A DNA stretch of 64,000 nt from positions 992,001 to 1,056,000 of the forward strand of contig NZ_CP018788.1 in NCBI RefSeq assembly GCF_002139915.1, in the 5' to 3' direction. The DNA comes from Campylobacter devanensis. GTDB lineage: Bacteria > Campylobacterota > Campylobacteria > Campylobacterales > Campylobacteraceae. Under the pieces are notes generated by a model. The model had not been told where the DNA came from, did not search any database, and was given only the letters and a program-made list of their open reading frames with translations. Positions within the stretch are counted from its first letter, which is position 1. Each line of letters opens with the position of its first letter. Both the position numbers and the translations under genes were made by a program. Below, piece after piece: positions 46,675-56,483 of this stretch.

Positions 46675-46751
46675 TGGTGGGTTTACCAGGACTCGAACCT
46701 GGGACCATCCGGTTATGAGCCGGATGCTCTAACCAACTGAGCTATAAACCC
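46675..46751 (-). tRNA. tRNA with CAT anticodon (elongator Met most likely)
   Basis: 77 bases on the minus strand including encoded CCA: acceptor GGGTTTA/TAAACCC, D-loop TAGCTCAGTTGGTTAGAGC, anticodon stem CCGGC-TCATAA-CCGG type with CAT, and T-loop GGTTCGAGTCC. CAT may be elongator Met or, after lysidine modification, Ile2. The U4-A69 and U5-A68 pairs lack the C4-G69/C5-G68 seen in Ile2, so Met is preferred, though not proven. Confidence 0.9.
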
Positions 46752-46843
46752 ACTTGAAATAAGAGTTGAAATTATACAGAATAATTCCTTAAATCTATAT
46801 AAAACAACTCTAAAAATTAAAATTAGACTAGATAAATTTATCT

Positions 46844-48355
46844 TTAAAGCTGACTTTGTTTATCTCTCATTTTATTAAATTCATCATCGATAACAGATGA
46901 ATTTGGCTCTTGCGACATTCTTTCTAACATATTGTTATAGCGATTTACCAGCCAGATTACAAGAGATGATAGCAAGAATGCAGGCAATAATTCATAAACT
47001 ATACTTGAAAGACCAAATAATATCCATAAAAGTACCGTTACACCACCGATTATAATTCCAGCAAGCGCAGATAAGGCGCTCATATGACGTGAATATAGAC
47101 TAAATAATAAAACAGGTCCGAAGCTCGCACCAAATCCAGCCCATGCATTACCCACAACTCCAAGTACTGTATCGCTAGAATTAAATCCAATAATTGTAGC
47201 AATCACAGCTACAATTATAACCGAAATTCGCCCCGTCAATACCTGAGTTCTATCGCTTACATCATGTTTATAAAAAGCAAAGATAAAATCCCTAGTAACA
47301 GAACTAGCGCTAACTAAAAGCTGAGATGATATAGTACTCATAATGGCTGCTAAAACTGCTGAAATAATCACACCTACAATAAATGGGTGAAATAAAGTGT
47401 CACCAAGCTTTAAAAATACAGTCTCTGGATCGGATAAAGGATTGCCATTTTGCGAAAAATATACAAAACCAATAAGCCCACTAGCCATTGCACCAACTAA
47501 GCCAATAACCATCCATGAAATTCCAATGCGTCTAGCCGAGCTAAGCTCTTTAGCATCTCTAATAGCCATAAACCGCACAATAATATGCGGCTGACCAAAA
47601 TAACCAAATCCCCAAGCCAAAAGCCCTAAAATACCTAAAAATGTCTGTCCGGCAAAGATATTTAAATGGTCATAATTTGCTGCGTGACTATACTCATTTA
47701 AAAGCGCAAAAAAGCTTGAGCCTTCTGGAATATCAATACTAAAATATGCTAATAATGGGATACAGACCAACACTAAAAACATTAAAATACCTTGGAATGC
47801 ATCAGTTAGACACACAGCCTTAAATCCGCCAAAAAATGTATAAAATACCACTATAAATAGAGTTACTGCGGCACCAAGAGTAAAATCTAAACCAAAAAAG
47901 CTCTCAAATGTCTTGCCTCCTGCGATGATACCACTACTTACATAAAGTGTGTAGAATACCAAAATAAAAATTCCTGAAATTATGCGTAAGACTTTTGTTT
48001 TATCCTTAAATCTATTTTCTAAATAATCAGGAATAGTAATGCTATCGCCAGAAATTTCAGTATATACCCTAAGCCTACTGGCTAAATACTTATAATTCGC
48101 CCACGCACCAATGCTAAGTCCTATAGCAATCCATGCATTACAAATTCCACTTAGATACAACGCTCCAGGCAATCCAAGAAGCATCCAACCACTCATATCG
48201 CTAGCACCAGCACTTAATGCGGTCATAAATGGCCCTAAAGAGCGATTATCTAGCAAGTACTCATTTAAATTTGACTTTTTATTATAAGCTAGGCGACCAA
48301 TCACCAAAAGCACCGCAAAATATAGCCCAATAGCTAAATAGGTAGTAAAATCCAA
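46844..48355 (-). CDS. putP: Sodium/proline symporter
   Basis: 503 residues, about 13 hydrophobic segments, sodium:solute symporter family. Typical region: GPFMTALSAGASDMSGWMLL near the N-terminus, FGYFGQPHIIVRFMAIRDAK and AVLAAIMSTISSQLLVSASS. Imports proline with Na+, a favoured carbon and nitrogen source in Campylobacter. The start is a TTG with AAGGAG upstream. putA is not in the window. Runs toward the tRNA gene. Confidence 0.93.
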   Translation of the reverse strand: MDFTTYLAIGLYFAVLLVIGRLAYNKKSNLNEYLLDNRSLGPFMTALSAGASDMSGWMLLGLPGALYLSGICNAWIAIGLSIGAWANYKYLASRLRVYTEISGDSITIPDYLENRFKDKTKVLRIISGIFILVFYTLYVSSGIIAGGKTFESFFGLDFTLGAAVTLFIVVFYTFFGGFKAVCLTDAFQGILMFLVLVCIPLLAYFSIDIPEGSSFFALLNEYSHAANYDHLNIFAGQTFLGILGLLAWGFGYFGQPHIIVRFMAIRDAKELSSARRIGISWMVIGLVGAMASGLIGFVYFSQNGNPLSDPETVFLKLGDTLFHPFIVGVIISAVLAAIMSTISSQLLVSASSVTRDFIFAFYKHDVSDRTQVLTGRISVIIVAVIATIIGFNSSDTVLGVVGNAWAGFGASFGPVLLFSLYSRHMSALSALAGIIIGGVTVLLWILFGLSSIVYELLPAFLLSSLVIWLVNRYNNMLERMSQEPNSSVIDDEFNKMRDKQSQL

Positions 48356-48364
48356 ATTCTCTCC

Positions 48365-50176
48365 TTATTTACTGTTTTTTTTCTTTAAATATTTTTCATC
48401 TATATAACCCATATCTGCAAGCTTGTCAAAAATTCTAGCAAGTATCGGTCCAGCCGCACCTCCACCGCTTGCACCATGCTCTACTAATACAGTTACTATA
48501 TATCTAGGATTCTCGTATGGAGCATATCCTGTCATCCATGCATGTGAGCGCTCATAGTATTCCATATCAACCTCTTTTATGCGCACCTTATCTTCTTGAC
48601 TAATTCCTACTACTTGAGCAGTACCTGATTTAGCCGCTATGGTAACCTTTGATGGGCTTAATACTCTAAATCCTGTACCGCCTGGAATATTAGCTACTGC
48701 ATGCATTCCTTCCCTTATATATTTTAGAGCTGATTTTTCTTTTTGGCTTAAAATATCTCTAGCATGCCACTCTTGAGGCACTCCATTGATACTACCAATA
48801 AAATGCGGTGTAACATCATGCCCCATTGCAAAAATTGCCGTATCTCTAGCTACTTGCATAGGAGTTGCTAAGAAGCTACCCTGACCTATACTAGTATTAA
48901 TAGTATCACCTTGATACCATGGCTGATTTAATCTCATCTTTTTCCACTGAGCATCTGGAACAATTCCTATATACTCATTTGGCAAATCAACTCCAGTTTT
49001 AACTCCAAAGCCATAGCGTCTAAGAACTGGCGCCATAATATCAATTCCTACATTATATGCTCCACGATAAAAATATGTATCACAGCTATCACGCAAAGCC
49101 TCGACTATAGTCATCATCTCAGAGCCATAATTTTTCCAATTTCTAAATTTTCTATCACCTAGCTCAAGATATGGATCACAAAGTATCCGTGATGTTGGCG
49201 CATATTTTCCACTCTCAAAAAATGCCATACCCATCGCCATCTTTACAACACTTCCAGGTGGATATAGGGCATTTATTAATTTATTAGTAAATGGATGATC
49301 TGGATTATTCATCATCTCATTCCAATCGCTTTGACTAATACCAGTTACAAATTGATTCAAATCATACTCTGGCAAGCTTGCTGCTGCTAAAATAGATCCA
49401 TCAATTCCATCCATAACTACTACCGCACCAGCTGGACGATCAAAAGCTTGATATAAGTACTTTTGTAATTCCAAATCAATAGTTAAAGATATATCAGTAC
49501 TGCTTGGCTTAATATAACCAATCTCTTCTACAACCTTATTTAGTGCAGTAACCTTGGTAGTTCTTTGACCTTCTACTCCTTGTAAAATTTCATTATAATA
49601 GCGCTCAATTCCACTACGACCTGTATAGTTAGTCAGTTTTGAAAGCGGATTTGCCTCTATATCTTTTAAATTTGCCCTACCAACATATCCAATAACATGG
49701 CTAGCTAACTCACCTAATGGATAATGACGGATAGAAACTGGATTTACCGAGGTATTTTCACGCAAATTTAGCCTAGCAAAATGTGGTAAAACTCTATCAT
49801 AATCTAAAAAATTTACAACATTTACAAAATCTTGTGAATAGGGAGAGTCGTTTTTGATATACTCTCTTTTTAGCTTTGTAGCATTTAAATCTGGAAACAC
49901 TGAGATTATAAAGTTTATCTCATCATCTAATACTTTTAAATTTCGTCTTAAATGTGGCTTAATAGAGATCTCAAATCCTAATTTATTTACTGCTAAAGGC
50001 TGGCCATTTTTATCTAAAATTTGACCACGAACCGGAGCAATATCTTCAGTTTTTATTGCATTTTTTTCGGCAATCTGCTCATAATACTCATTTGATTTAA
50101 TACTTAAATAATAGATACGAGTAAGCAAAATAATCCATACAAGAACGATAATTCCATATACAATAGTTAGCCTCAT
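48365..50176 (-). CDS. mrdA: Penicillin-binding protein 2 (elongation transpeptidase)
   Basis: 603 residues. One N-terminal membrane segment (about 3-23), the PBP dimer domain, and the transpeptidase domain with SxxK in PPGSVVKM (Ser309), SCD in RDSCDTYF and KSG in AAKSGTAQVVG. Class B enzyme of the rod (elongasome) complex that cross-links side-wall peptidoglycan. No rodA in this cluster. Its ATG overlaps the MreD-like stop by 4 bases. Confidence 0.95.
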   Translation of the reverse strand: MRLTIVYGIIVLVWIILLTRIYYLSIKSNEYYEQIAEKNAIKTEDIAPVRGQILDKNGQPLAVNKLGFEISIKPHLRRNLKVLDDEINFIISVFPDLNATKLKREYIKNDSPYSQDFVNVVNFLDYDRVLPHFARLNLRENTSVNPVSIRHYPLGELASHVIGYVGRANLKDIEANPLSKLTNYTGRSGIERYYNEILQGVEGQRTTKVTALNKVVEEIGYIKPSSTDISLTIDLELQKYLYQAFDRPAGAVVVMDGIDGSILAAASLPEYDLNQFVTGISQSDWNEMMNNPDHPFTNKLINALYPPGSVVKMAMGMAFFESGKYAPTSRILCDPYLELGDRKFRNWKNYGSEMMTIVEALRDSCDTYFYRGAYNVGIDIMAPVLRRYGFGVKTGVDLPNEYIGIVPDAQWKKMRLNQPWYQGDTINTSIGQGSFLATPMQVARDTAIFAMGHDVTPHFIGSINGVPQEWHARDILSQKEKSALKYIREGMHAVANIPGGTGFRVLSPSKVTIAAKSGTAQVVGISQEDKVRIKEVDMEYYERSHAWMTGYAPYENPRYIVTVLVEHGASGGGAAGPILARIFDKLADMGYIDEKYLKKKNSK

Positions 50177-50658
50177 AGCACCCGCCCTCTAAATATTACA
50201 AGTGCTATTAGTGATTCTATCGCAGCATATAGCAAATACTCATAGCTTAGCTCAAGACGAGGCTGATTAAGTATATAAAGTGCAATATTACTCATAACCA
50301 AAGTAAGAATATAGCCTGAAAATACATATATAGTTATTAATAGCTTTCTCCATTTGATATTTGTCTTTAGCCAATCATCAAAAAGATAGTAAAATAACAA
50401 CCATGCTAAAAGCACCGAGCAAAACTCAAATCCATTTAATTGTTCAGCAAAAAATAAAAAGGCTACAGTTAGATACCATCTTTTATCTTTTACCCCAAGC
50501 GTTCGCTCAATCTCATCACTAAGTATTATTAAATAAGCAAAAAATATCCCTATAAGAGATGGTAAAAATAGCGATGTTAAACTAAATATCTCATAGCCTA
50601 TAACAGATATACAAAAAAGGCTAAATCTTAGAGATTGTGAATTAGTGCTATTTCGTTG
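50173..50658 (-). CDS. MreD-like inner-membrane protein
   Basis: About 161 residues with five hydrophobic segments. The start is uncertain: ATG at 50658 (MQRNSTNSQS) is used here; ATGs at 50679 or 50697 would overlap the acetyltransferase further, and none has a good ribosome site, so coupling to the upstream gene is likely. Position just before PBP2 and the small hydrophobic make-up match MreD of rod-shape operons, but no sequence signature is strong. C. jejuni has an unnamed membrane protein in the same place (about Cj0651). Confidence 0.6.
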   Translation of the reverse strand, partial: QRNSTNSQSLRFSLFCISVIGYEIFSLTSLFLPSLIGIFFAYLIILSDEIERTLGVKDKRWYLTVAFLFFAEQLNGFEFCSVLLAWLLFYYLFDDWLKTNIKWRKLLITIYVFSGYILTLVMSNIALYILNQPRLELSYEYLLYAAIESLIALVIFRGRVL

Positions 50659-51086
50659 CATACTGGAAAGTGTTTGCATTTTATGCAATCGGCCCAAATT
50701 TTTTGCGCTGGAAGCTTCTCTTTAGAAATTTCTTCAAACCCTAAGTTTTTAAAAAATTCACTTCTATAAGTAAGAGTAAAAACTTGAGCAATCTCAAGCT
50801 CTCTAGCCTGAGCTAATAAGGCATTTACTAGTCCACTACCTACGCCTTTGCCTCTATAGGATCCATCAACTATCAAGCTTCTAACCTCAGCTAAATTTGC
50901 TGCGTGAATATGAAGAGCGCTATATCCAATGAGCCTATCATCATCAAAAGCCAATGTATATGAGCGAATATTAGTAGCTATCTCATCATCACTTCTAGGC
51001 AAAATCACCCCATTTTCAATCTCAGGACGAACCAAAATCTGCATACTAGCTATATCTTTTAATCTTGCTTTTTTATACTCTATCAT
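50628..51086 (-). CDS. GNAT acetyltransferase, short N-acetylglutamate-synthase-like
   Basis: 152 residues, cytoplasmic. GNAT acetyl-CoA loop SYRGKGVGSGLV at about 79-90, then FFKNLGFEEI. The C-terminal IWADCIKCKHFPVCNE has three cysteines (C-x2-C-x4-C) and matches short stand-alone N-acetylglutamate synthases; C. jejuni ArgO is such an enzyme. If right, it supplies the first step of arginine synthesis. Overlaps engB by 4 bases. Confidence 0.75.
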   Translation of the reverse strand: MIEYKKARLKDIASMQILVRPEIENGVILPRSDDEIATNIRSYTLAFDDDRLIGYSALHIHAANLAEVRSLIVDGSYRGKGVGSGLVNALLAQARELEIAQVFTLTYRSEFFKNLGFEEISKEKLPAQKIWADCIKCKHFPVCNEIALIHNL

Positions 51087-51679
51087 TTTACACCAAATAC
51101 TGCATTATATATCGCTTTTGTCGTTTTATCTATACCGGTTTTTTTACTACTTGAGACCAAAATCGCAGCTGGATCAATCTTTAAAACAGCTGACTTTTGA
51201 CTCTGATTTAGTTTATCTGATTTTGTGTAAATATTTAATACATTCTGGTCAGGTCGGACAAATTCATTTAGATACAAACCAAGATTTTCATCTTTTTGCA
51301 GCCCCGCATGTCTAGAATCTATCAAATGGATAAAAGCCTTTATACTAATGCGTTCACGCAAATATTTATCTAGATTTTTTTGCCATGCATTATGCATACT
51401 TTTACTAACTTTAGCGTAACCAAACCCAGGTAAATCCACAAAAATCAATGGAACCTTATCCTCGCCATTATCGACTATAACCTCAAAATAGTTAATTAGC
51501 TGAGTTTTACCTGGTGTAGAGCTAGATTTAGCCAATCCATGGTGATTAGTTAGTGCATTAATAATAGAGCTTTTACCAACATTACTACGCCCTAAAAACG
51601 CCACTTCACTTATACCAAACTCAGGAGAATCATCAACTCCTTGAGCTGAGAGTAAAAACTTAGCACTTACGATTCTCAT
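51083..51679 (-). CDS. engB: Ribosome-biogenesis GTPase YsxC/EngB
   Basis: 198 residues. G1 GRSNVGKSS at 30-38, G3 DLPGFGYA, G4 TKSDK and G5 SSSKKTG. Assembles the large ribosomal subunit and is usually essential. ATG overlaps the lptA stop, part of the translation-coupled run. Confidence 0.95.
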   Translation of the reverse strand: MRIVSAKFLLSAQGVDDSPEFGISEVAFLGRSNVGKSSIINALTNHHGLAKSSSTPGKTQLINYFEVIVDNGEDKVPLIFVDLPGFGYAKVSKSMHNAWQKNLDKYLRERISIKAFIHLIDSRHAGLQKDENLGLYLNEFVRPDQNVLNIYTKSDKLNQSQKSAVLKIDPAAILVSSSKKTGIDKTTKAIYNAVFGVK

Positions 51680-52149
51680 TTATCTTCTACCTGAAATATA
51701 AATTTAACTGGCTTTTTATCCTTGCTTTTGACACTATAAACACCTTTTAACTGATCTACTATAATTTCATCACCAAAAATTTTCTTATCACTATCAACTT
51801 CATGCAAAAATGCACTACCTTTTAAGGTGTAAATTTGCCCTTTTGGCTCATAGGTTAGTAAATCGCCACTACCATTATACTTTTTACCATCTAGTAAAAT
51901 ACTAAATTTGGCATCACTTATTGCCTCATATTTTTGCGGTTTTCGATTTTTATCAAAGTAAATTTTAACACGATTTGCAGTTAATGTATCGCTTTTACCT
52001 TTTTTAATTAATACATTACCTACAAGTTCTCCAAGTCCTACTTTCTCATCAGCATAGAAGCTATCAGCACTTACTTCGACCTGATTTGCACTTACTACAC
52101 CATAAAAGAATGCAACAACTATAAAAGATTTAACTATTTGTAAAACCAA
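51676..52149 (-). CDS. lptA: Lipopolysaccharide transport periplasmic protein LptA
   Basis: 157 residues. Signal peptide (about 1-20), then the OstA/LptA beta-jellyroll pattern: VEVSADSFYADEKVGLGELV, GNVLIKKGKSDTLTANRVKI and TYEPKGQIYTLKGSAFLHE. Forms the periplasmic bridge carrying LPS/LOS. TTG start with AAGGAG 7 nt upstream; overlaps lptC by 16 bases. Confidence 0.9.
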   Translation of the reverse strand: MVLQIVKSFIVVAFFYGVVSANQVEVSADSFYADEKVGLGELVGNVLIKKGKSDTLTANRVKIYFDKNRKPQKYEAISDAKFSILLDGKKYNGSGDLLTYEPKGQIYTLKGSAFLHEVDSDKKIFGDEIIVDQLKGVYSVKSKDKKPVKFIFQVEDK

Positions 52150-52661
52150 CCTTTAACTCCTTTTGCAACGATATGATTACTATCAAGTGCATATATCACG
52201 CTTTTTCCTACTATTTTATCACTATTTTGCAATAATTCAAATGGGACACTGCTTAATAATGTTTTCTCCATCATTAGATACTGAATTTCACTAGAGTTGT
52301 ATCGCAAATTGGTATCTAAATTTAGATATCTCACATCGCCAAAAAATGTTATATTATTATCTTTATAAATAGCCTCATTTGAGGTGATGTTGTGTCTATC
52401 TTTTTGGATAAAGGTAACATTTGGCTGAATAAATTCATTATAATCATCATAGGCTATAACACTTTTAGATGTAAATTTAGCATATGTATTTGTAGCATTT
52501 ATCTCATAGCTTATTACTCCATCTGCTTGCATATTTGCTACCTTTATACTGTTACTTTGCAGGCTAGCTTCATATGGGTTTTGTAACATTAACGCCACTA
52601 CGCTCATACTAAAAAGAGCCACAACAAAATAAAAAATTTTTATAGCCAACGCCCAATCCAC
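52134..52661 (-). CDS. lptC: LPS export component LptC
   Basis: 175 residues from a GTG within the end of kdsC. One N-terminal membrane anchor (about 5-27) and an LptC-type beta jellyroll (GVISYEINATNTYAKFTSKS, with ITSNEAIYKDNNITFFGDV). Docks to LptBFG in the inner membrane and passes LOS to LptA. Low sequence conservation, so the call rests on topology and operon place. Confidence 0.82.
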   Translation of the reverse strand: MDWALAIKIFYFVVALFSMSVVALMLQNPYEASLQSNSIKVANMQADGVISYEINATNTYAKFTSKSVIAYDDYNEFIQPNVTFIQKDRHNITSNEAIYKDNNITFFGDVRYLNLDTNLRYNSSEIQYLMMEKTLLSSVPFELLQNSDKIVGKSVIYALDSNHIVAKGVKGWFYK

Positions 52662-53128
52662 TCATCACGTAAATTTTCTCTATCAATGATAATTTCTATC
52701 ATCTCTCTAACTGCACCATAACCGCCATTTTTACTTAATTTTATATCTGGAGTAAGCGCTTCAAAAGCATCATTTGGTGCAAAACTAATAGCTACATTTT
52801 TTAACAATTTCATATCATTTAAATCATCGCCAATAGCAGCTGCATTTTCTAAACTTAGTCCTTCTAATTCTAAAATCTCCTTAGCCTTAGCAAGTTTATC
52901 GCTTACACCTTGAAAACAATACTTAATCTCTAGCTCTTTGGCTCTATCAGCTACGATTTGAGAGCTTTTACCTGTAATTATGGCCGAAATTTTACCCATA
53001 CGATTCCACTGTTGTATGGCAAATCCATCTTTTACATCAAATCTTTTAAATTCATCAGATAAATTAGTCTTGTAAAGACCACCATCACTCATACATCCAT
53101 CAACATCTAAAAATATTATCTCTATCAT
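52640..53128 (-). CDS. kdsC: 3-deoxy-D-manno-octulosonate-8-phosphate phosphatase
   Basis: 162 residues, HAD C0 type. Nucleophile motif FLDVDGCMSDGG with Asp8/Asp10; motif II ITGKSS; motif IV IGDDLNDMKLL. Makes Kdo for the LOS inner core. ATG overlaps the hisB stop. Confidence 0.92.
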   Translation of the reverse strand: MIEIIFLDVDGCMSDGGLYKTNLSDEFKRFDVKDGFAIQQWNRMGKISAIITGKSSQIVADRAKELEIKYCFQGVSDKLAKAKEILELEGLSLENAAAIGDDLNDMKLLKNVAISFAPNDAFEALTPDIKLSKNGGYGAVREMIEIIIDRENLRDEWIGRWL

Positions 53129-53697
53129 AATACGCCTTTGGTGCTTGGAATTCCTATCTTATCATTTTTAGCCACAGCCCTACGAAATGCCACAGCAAAA
53201 GCCTTAAATGTAGCTTCTGCTATATGGTGAGAGTTTGTGCCTCTTTGCTTGATTATGTGCAAGGTAATGCTTGAATTCATTGCAAGTGCTCTAAAAAACT
53301 CCTCTACAAGCTCACTATCAAAGTTCCCAATCTTTGGATTCATCTGCGATTCATAGACCAAAAAAGGTCTATTAGATAGATCCAAAGCACACTCCACAGC
53401 AGCCTCATCCATAACTACAACTGCATTGCCGTATCTCTCCACGCTACCAAGCGGATATAGAGCTTCCTTGATAGCTTGACCTAGTACGATACCGCAATCT
53501 TCTACGCTATGGTGATCATCTATATGTAAATCTCCTTTGCAATAAAGCTTAATATCCATTAAAGAGTGCTTTGCAAATGCAGTTAACATATGATCAAAAA
53601 ATCCAATACCAGTATCTATATCGCCATTACCGCTTCCATAAATTTCAAGCTCTAAACTAATATCAGTCTCTTTTGTTTTTCTTTGTTTTTTTATCAT
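53125..53697 (-). CDS. hisB: Imidazoleglycerol-phosphate dehydratase
   Basis: 190 residues. Monofunctional HisB with the two metal-binding half-motifs DDHHSVED (53% from the N-terminal copy FFDHMLTAFAKHS) and NSHHIAEATFKAFA. Sixth step of histidine synthesis. It is embedded in an envelope operon with no other his gene nearby; hisD lies about 35 kb away. Confidence 0.95.
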   Translation of the reverse strand: MIKKQRKTKETDISLELEIYGSGNGDIDTGIGFFDHMLTAFAKHSLMDIKLYCKGDLHIDDHHSVEDCGIVLGQAIKEALYPLGSVERYGNAVVVMDEAAVECALDLSNRPFLVYESQMNPKIGNFDSELVEEFFRALAMNSSITLHIIKQRGTNSHHIAEATFKAFAVAFRRAVAKNDKIGIPSTKGVL

Positions 53698-53705
53698 TAT
53701 ATTTC

Positions 53706-54533
53706 CTAATCTCTAGCTATAAACGCACCTTTAAACTGACCACTAGATATGAAATCACGAGCTTCAGCTTCGCTTCTAAATCCTGTTAAAAATACCCTAT
53801 AAATTGGCTCACCATTTAAACTATACTCACGAACTGTTGTTTTATAAATTCCGTTTGTATTATTATATTGAGTTTTATAGGTATTTGCTCCAGCAAGGCG
53901 TCTAAATGCACCAATTTGCACCATAAAATTACCGCCTGTATATGTGTGGGTTTTAGCCGTTTTATTAGCCGGAGTCTCAACCTGTCCGTAAAATCCTATA
54001 ACTTCAAGCTTTACTGGAACTGTTCCATCAGCAATCATAGCAATTTCTAAAGCTGCGGCTTTAGATAAATCAATAACCCTACCAGCTACAAATGGTCCTC
54101 TGTCATTTATTCTTACTGTGGTTGTTTTGCCATTTTTTAAACTTGTAACTTTAACCATTGTATTCATTGGCAAGGTTTTATGAGCTGCAGTTAGAGTATG
54201 CATATTATATGTTTCGCCATTACTTGTTTTTTTGCCATGAAAATTTGGTCCATACCAGCTAGCAATACCTGTAGCTGTATCACCTACTTCTACTACTGTT
54301 GGGTAATATGTTTTACCATTTATTGTATATGGTCTCATTGTAGATTCTTGATTGCTAGCACCACCATTTGGTATAGTTTCAAAATCTGAACCTGAGTAGT
54401 TTGAACCATATCCTGAGCCTAAATAGCCACCTGAATACCCCGAACCTGAGTAGTGTGGGATACTCTTTGTAGAACATCCGCTAAATAATGCACCCGCTAG
54501 CGCTATGACTGATAATTTAGTGAGGTATGACAA
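53706..54533 (-). CDS. rlpA: RlpA-family lytic transglycosylase lipoprotein
   Basis: 275 residues. Lipobox FSGC (Cys20), then a low-complexity G/S/Y linker, double-psi beta-barrel domain with [19 protein letters not shown] and [18 protein letters not shown], and a C-terminal SPOR domain (about 200-275). RlpA acts on glycan strands lacking stem peptides at the septum. Overlaps mltD by 17 bases. Confidence 0.92.
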   Translation of the reverse strand: MSYLTKLSVIALAGALFSGCSTKSIPHYSGSGYSGGYLGSGYGSNYSGSDFETIPNGGASNQESTMRPYTINGKTYYPTVVEVGDTATGIASWYGPNFHGKKTSNGETYNMHTLTAAHKTLPMNTMVKVTSLKNGKTTTVRINDRGPFVAGRVIDLSKAAALEIAMIADGTVPVKLEVIGFYGQVETPANKTAKTHTYTGGNFMVQIGAFRRLAGANTYKTQYNNTNGIYKTTVREYSLNGEPIYRVFLTGFRSEAEARDFISSGQFKGAFIARD

Positions 54534-55713
54534 GATTTTCTCCTATTGCTAATTTCATATTTGTTTTGCTATTTGCCTTTATAATTTCATCTACTTCTAC
54601 GCCAAATTTACGTGAAATCATTCCAAGTGTATCACCCTTTTTAACCTGATACTCATAGATTGTTTTAGCATTTGCTGGGACGGCAAGTTTATAGTTTGAT
54701 TTTATCTTACTTACATTATTATACTCTTTAATATCGCTTGCTTTAATATTTAACTTTTTAGCAATAATTTCAAAAGTATCACCTTTTTTAGTATTATAAA
54801 TTTTACTCTTTGACCCCTCTTTATAATTAGCGACAAACTCCTCTTTTTTAATTGTTGGGATATAAATATAATAAGTCTCCCTATTTGGCGGAGTAAAGCT
54901 GTATCTTAAATGAGTATTATATTTGCTAAGATTTTCTAAACTAAATCCGATAGATACAGCCACATCTCTTAAGCTAGTTCCACCTGGAATTTCAACTCTT
55001 TTAATACCTATATATGTAGCTGAATTTAGCATTGAACTATCTTTTGAGATTAGAAAATCACTATCATTTGCCACATATGCCATCATTATAATTTTACGTA
55101 GATAATCTCTGCTTTCTAACGAAAGGTACTTTTTCTTTGGGTTTAAAAGCACCATTATATCATCACTTCCAGCTAATTTTATAGCTTTGCTTAATTTTCC
55201 CTCTCCTGCATTGTAAGCTAAAATAGCTAGATACCACTTGCCAAACCTATCTTTTAATCTTTCTAAATAATCAATAGCAGCGTGCGTCGCTTGAAGTGGA
55301 TCTCGTCTCTCATCTACATATTTATCAACATTTAGATTATGTAATTTAGCGGTGCTTGGGATAAACTGCCAAATTCCAGCTGCTTTAGCTCCAGAGGTTG
55401 CTCTATTTGATAACTTAGATTCTACAATAGCTAAATATAATAAAAAATTTGGAGCATTTCGCTCTTTTAAGACATCTTTTATTATAGCAGCATGCTTATA
55501 CTCTTTAGTTATTGTATTTATAAATTCTTTCTTTGTCATATCCATTCGAACATTTTTAAGTAGTAAAAAATGCTCATCGTTTATATATTTTGGGTCAATA
55601 TCAAGCTCTTTTAATACCCTAATTTCTTTTTGAAAATTATCATCTGAAACCATAAACCCAAATGAGCAACTACAGCTTAAAAGTATAAATAAAACTATGG
55701 CAAATATTCTCAT
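54517..55713 (-). CDS. mltD: Membrane-bound lytic transglycosylase MltD with LysM domains
   Basis: 398 residues. N-terminal signal with cysteines ([11 protein letters not shown]; lipobox weak). Catalytic domain: [20 protein letters not shown] with Glu98, IWQFIPSTA and [12 protein letters not shown]. Two LysM repeats at about 300-350 and 350-398 ([30 protein letters not shown]) bind peptidoglycan. Second transglycosylase next to RlpA in the same operon. Confidence 0.92.
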   Translation of the reverse strand: MRIFAIVLFILLSCSCSFGFMVSDDNFQKEIRVLKELDIDPKYINDEHFLLLKNVRMDMTKKEFINTITKEYKHAAIIKDVLKERNAPNFLLYLAIVESKLSNRATSGAKAAGIWQFIPSTAKLHNLNVDKYVDERRDPLQATHAAIDYLERLKDRFGKWYLAILAYNAGEGKLSKAIKLAGSDDIMVLLNPKKKYLSLESRDYLRKIIMMAYVANDSDFLISKDSSMLNSATYIGIKRVEIPGGTSLRDVAVSIGFSLENLSKYNTHLRYSFTPPNRETYYIYIPTIKKEEFVANYKEGSKSKIYNTKKGDTFEIIAKKLNIKASDIKEYNNVSKIKSNYKLAVPANAKTIYEYQVKKGDTLGMISRKFGVEVDEIIKANSKTNMKLAIGENLVIPH

Positions 55714-55721
55714 CTCTCTCC

Positions 55722-56483
55722 TTAAATTCCAAATAATCTATTTGCATTTTGCGTTGTAATACTCTCAACATCGCTCCTGCTAAGTCCTAAAATATCAGCC
55801 ATTTTATCAGCTACATATGTCGTAAATGCTGGCTCATTTCTCTTACCTCTATGAGGTTCAGGAGTAAGATATGGAGCGTCAGTTTCAAGCACAAGTCTAT
55901 CAAGCGGAATCTTAGGTAAAATTTCAACTAATTTTTTTCCATTTTTAAAAGTTAAAACACCACCTATTCCATAATAAAATTTACTGCTTAATTCAAGCAA
56001 GATAGGACTAGCATTAAAACAATGCAAAACTCCGCCAACTAGCCTACTTTCGTACTCTTTTAAAATTTTTAGACTATCCTCGTTTGCATCTCTAATATGC
56101 ACAATAAGTGGCAAACCAAGTTCCACGGCTAATTCGATTTGACTGATAAAAGCCTCTTTTTGTTTGGCTTTATAACTATCTATATCTGTTGCTGGTAGTC
56201 TAAAATAGTCTAGTCCACACTCGCCTATAGCTATACATTTTGACTCTTTAGCAAATTTACGCAAAATATCTATATCATACCCATCGATTTCATATGGATG
56301 CACTCCAGCAGCAAAGTATATATTTTCATTTGAATTTGCTATTTCTAACGCTTTTGGCAGATCATTTATATCTGCTCCTGGAATTATAATCTTTTGCACT
56401 CCGCTATCAAATGCACTTTTTATTACGCTACTAATATCATCAAATCTAGCATCATCTAGATGACAATGTGTATCTATAATCAT
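55722..56483 (-). CDS. tatD: TatD-family deoxyribonuclease
   Basis: 253 residues, amidohydrolase-like TIM barrel. Metal motif IDTHCHLDD, IGECGLDYFR, VHIRDAN, HCFNAS and ETDAPYLTPEPHRGKRN are all present. Probably a 3'-5' exonuclease with a metal pair. Overlaps cbrR by 4 bases. Confidence 0.93.
   Translation of the reverse strand: MIIDTHCHLDDARFDDISSVIKSAFDSGVQKIIIPGADINDLPKALEIANSNENIYFAAGVHPYEIDGYDIDILRKFAKESKCIAIGECGLDYFRLPATDIDSYKAKQKEAFISQIELAVELGLPLIVHIRDANEDSLKILKEYESRLVGGVLHCFNASPILLELSSKFYYGIGGVLTFKNGKKLVEILPKIPLDRLVLETDAPYLTPEPHRGKRNEPAFTTYVADKMADILGLSRSDVESITTQNANRLFGI

Noticed and set aside
50173-50697. Longer start of the MreD-like protein at 50697
   Set aside because: It would overlap the acetyltransferase by 70 bases and add a polar N-terminus; the ATG at 50658 reduces the overlap, though the true start remains uncertain.
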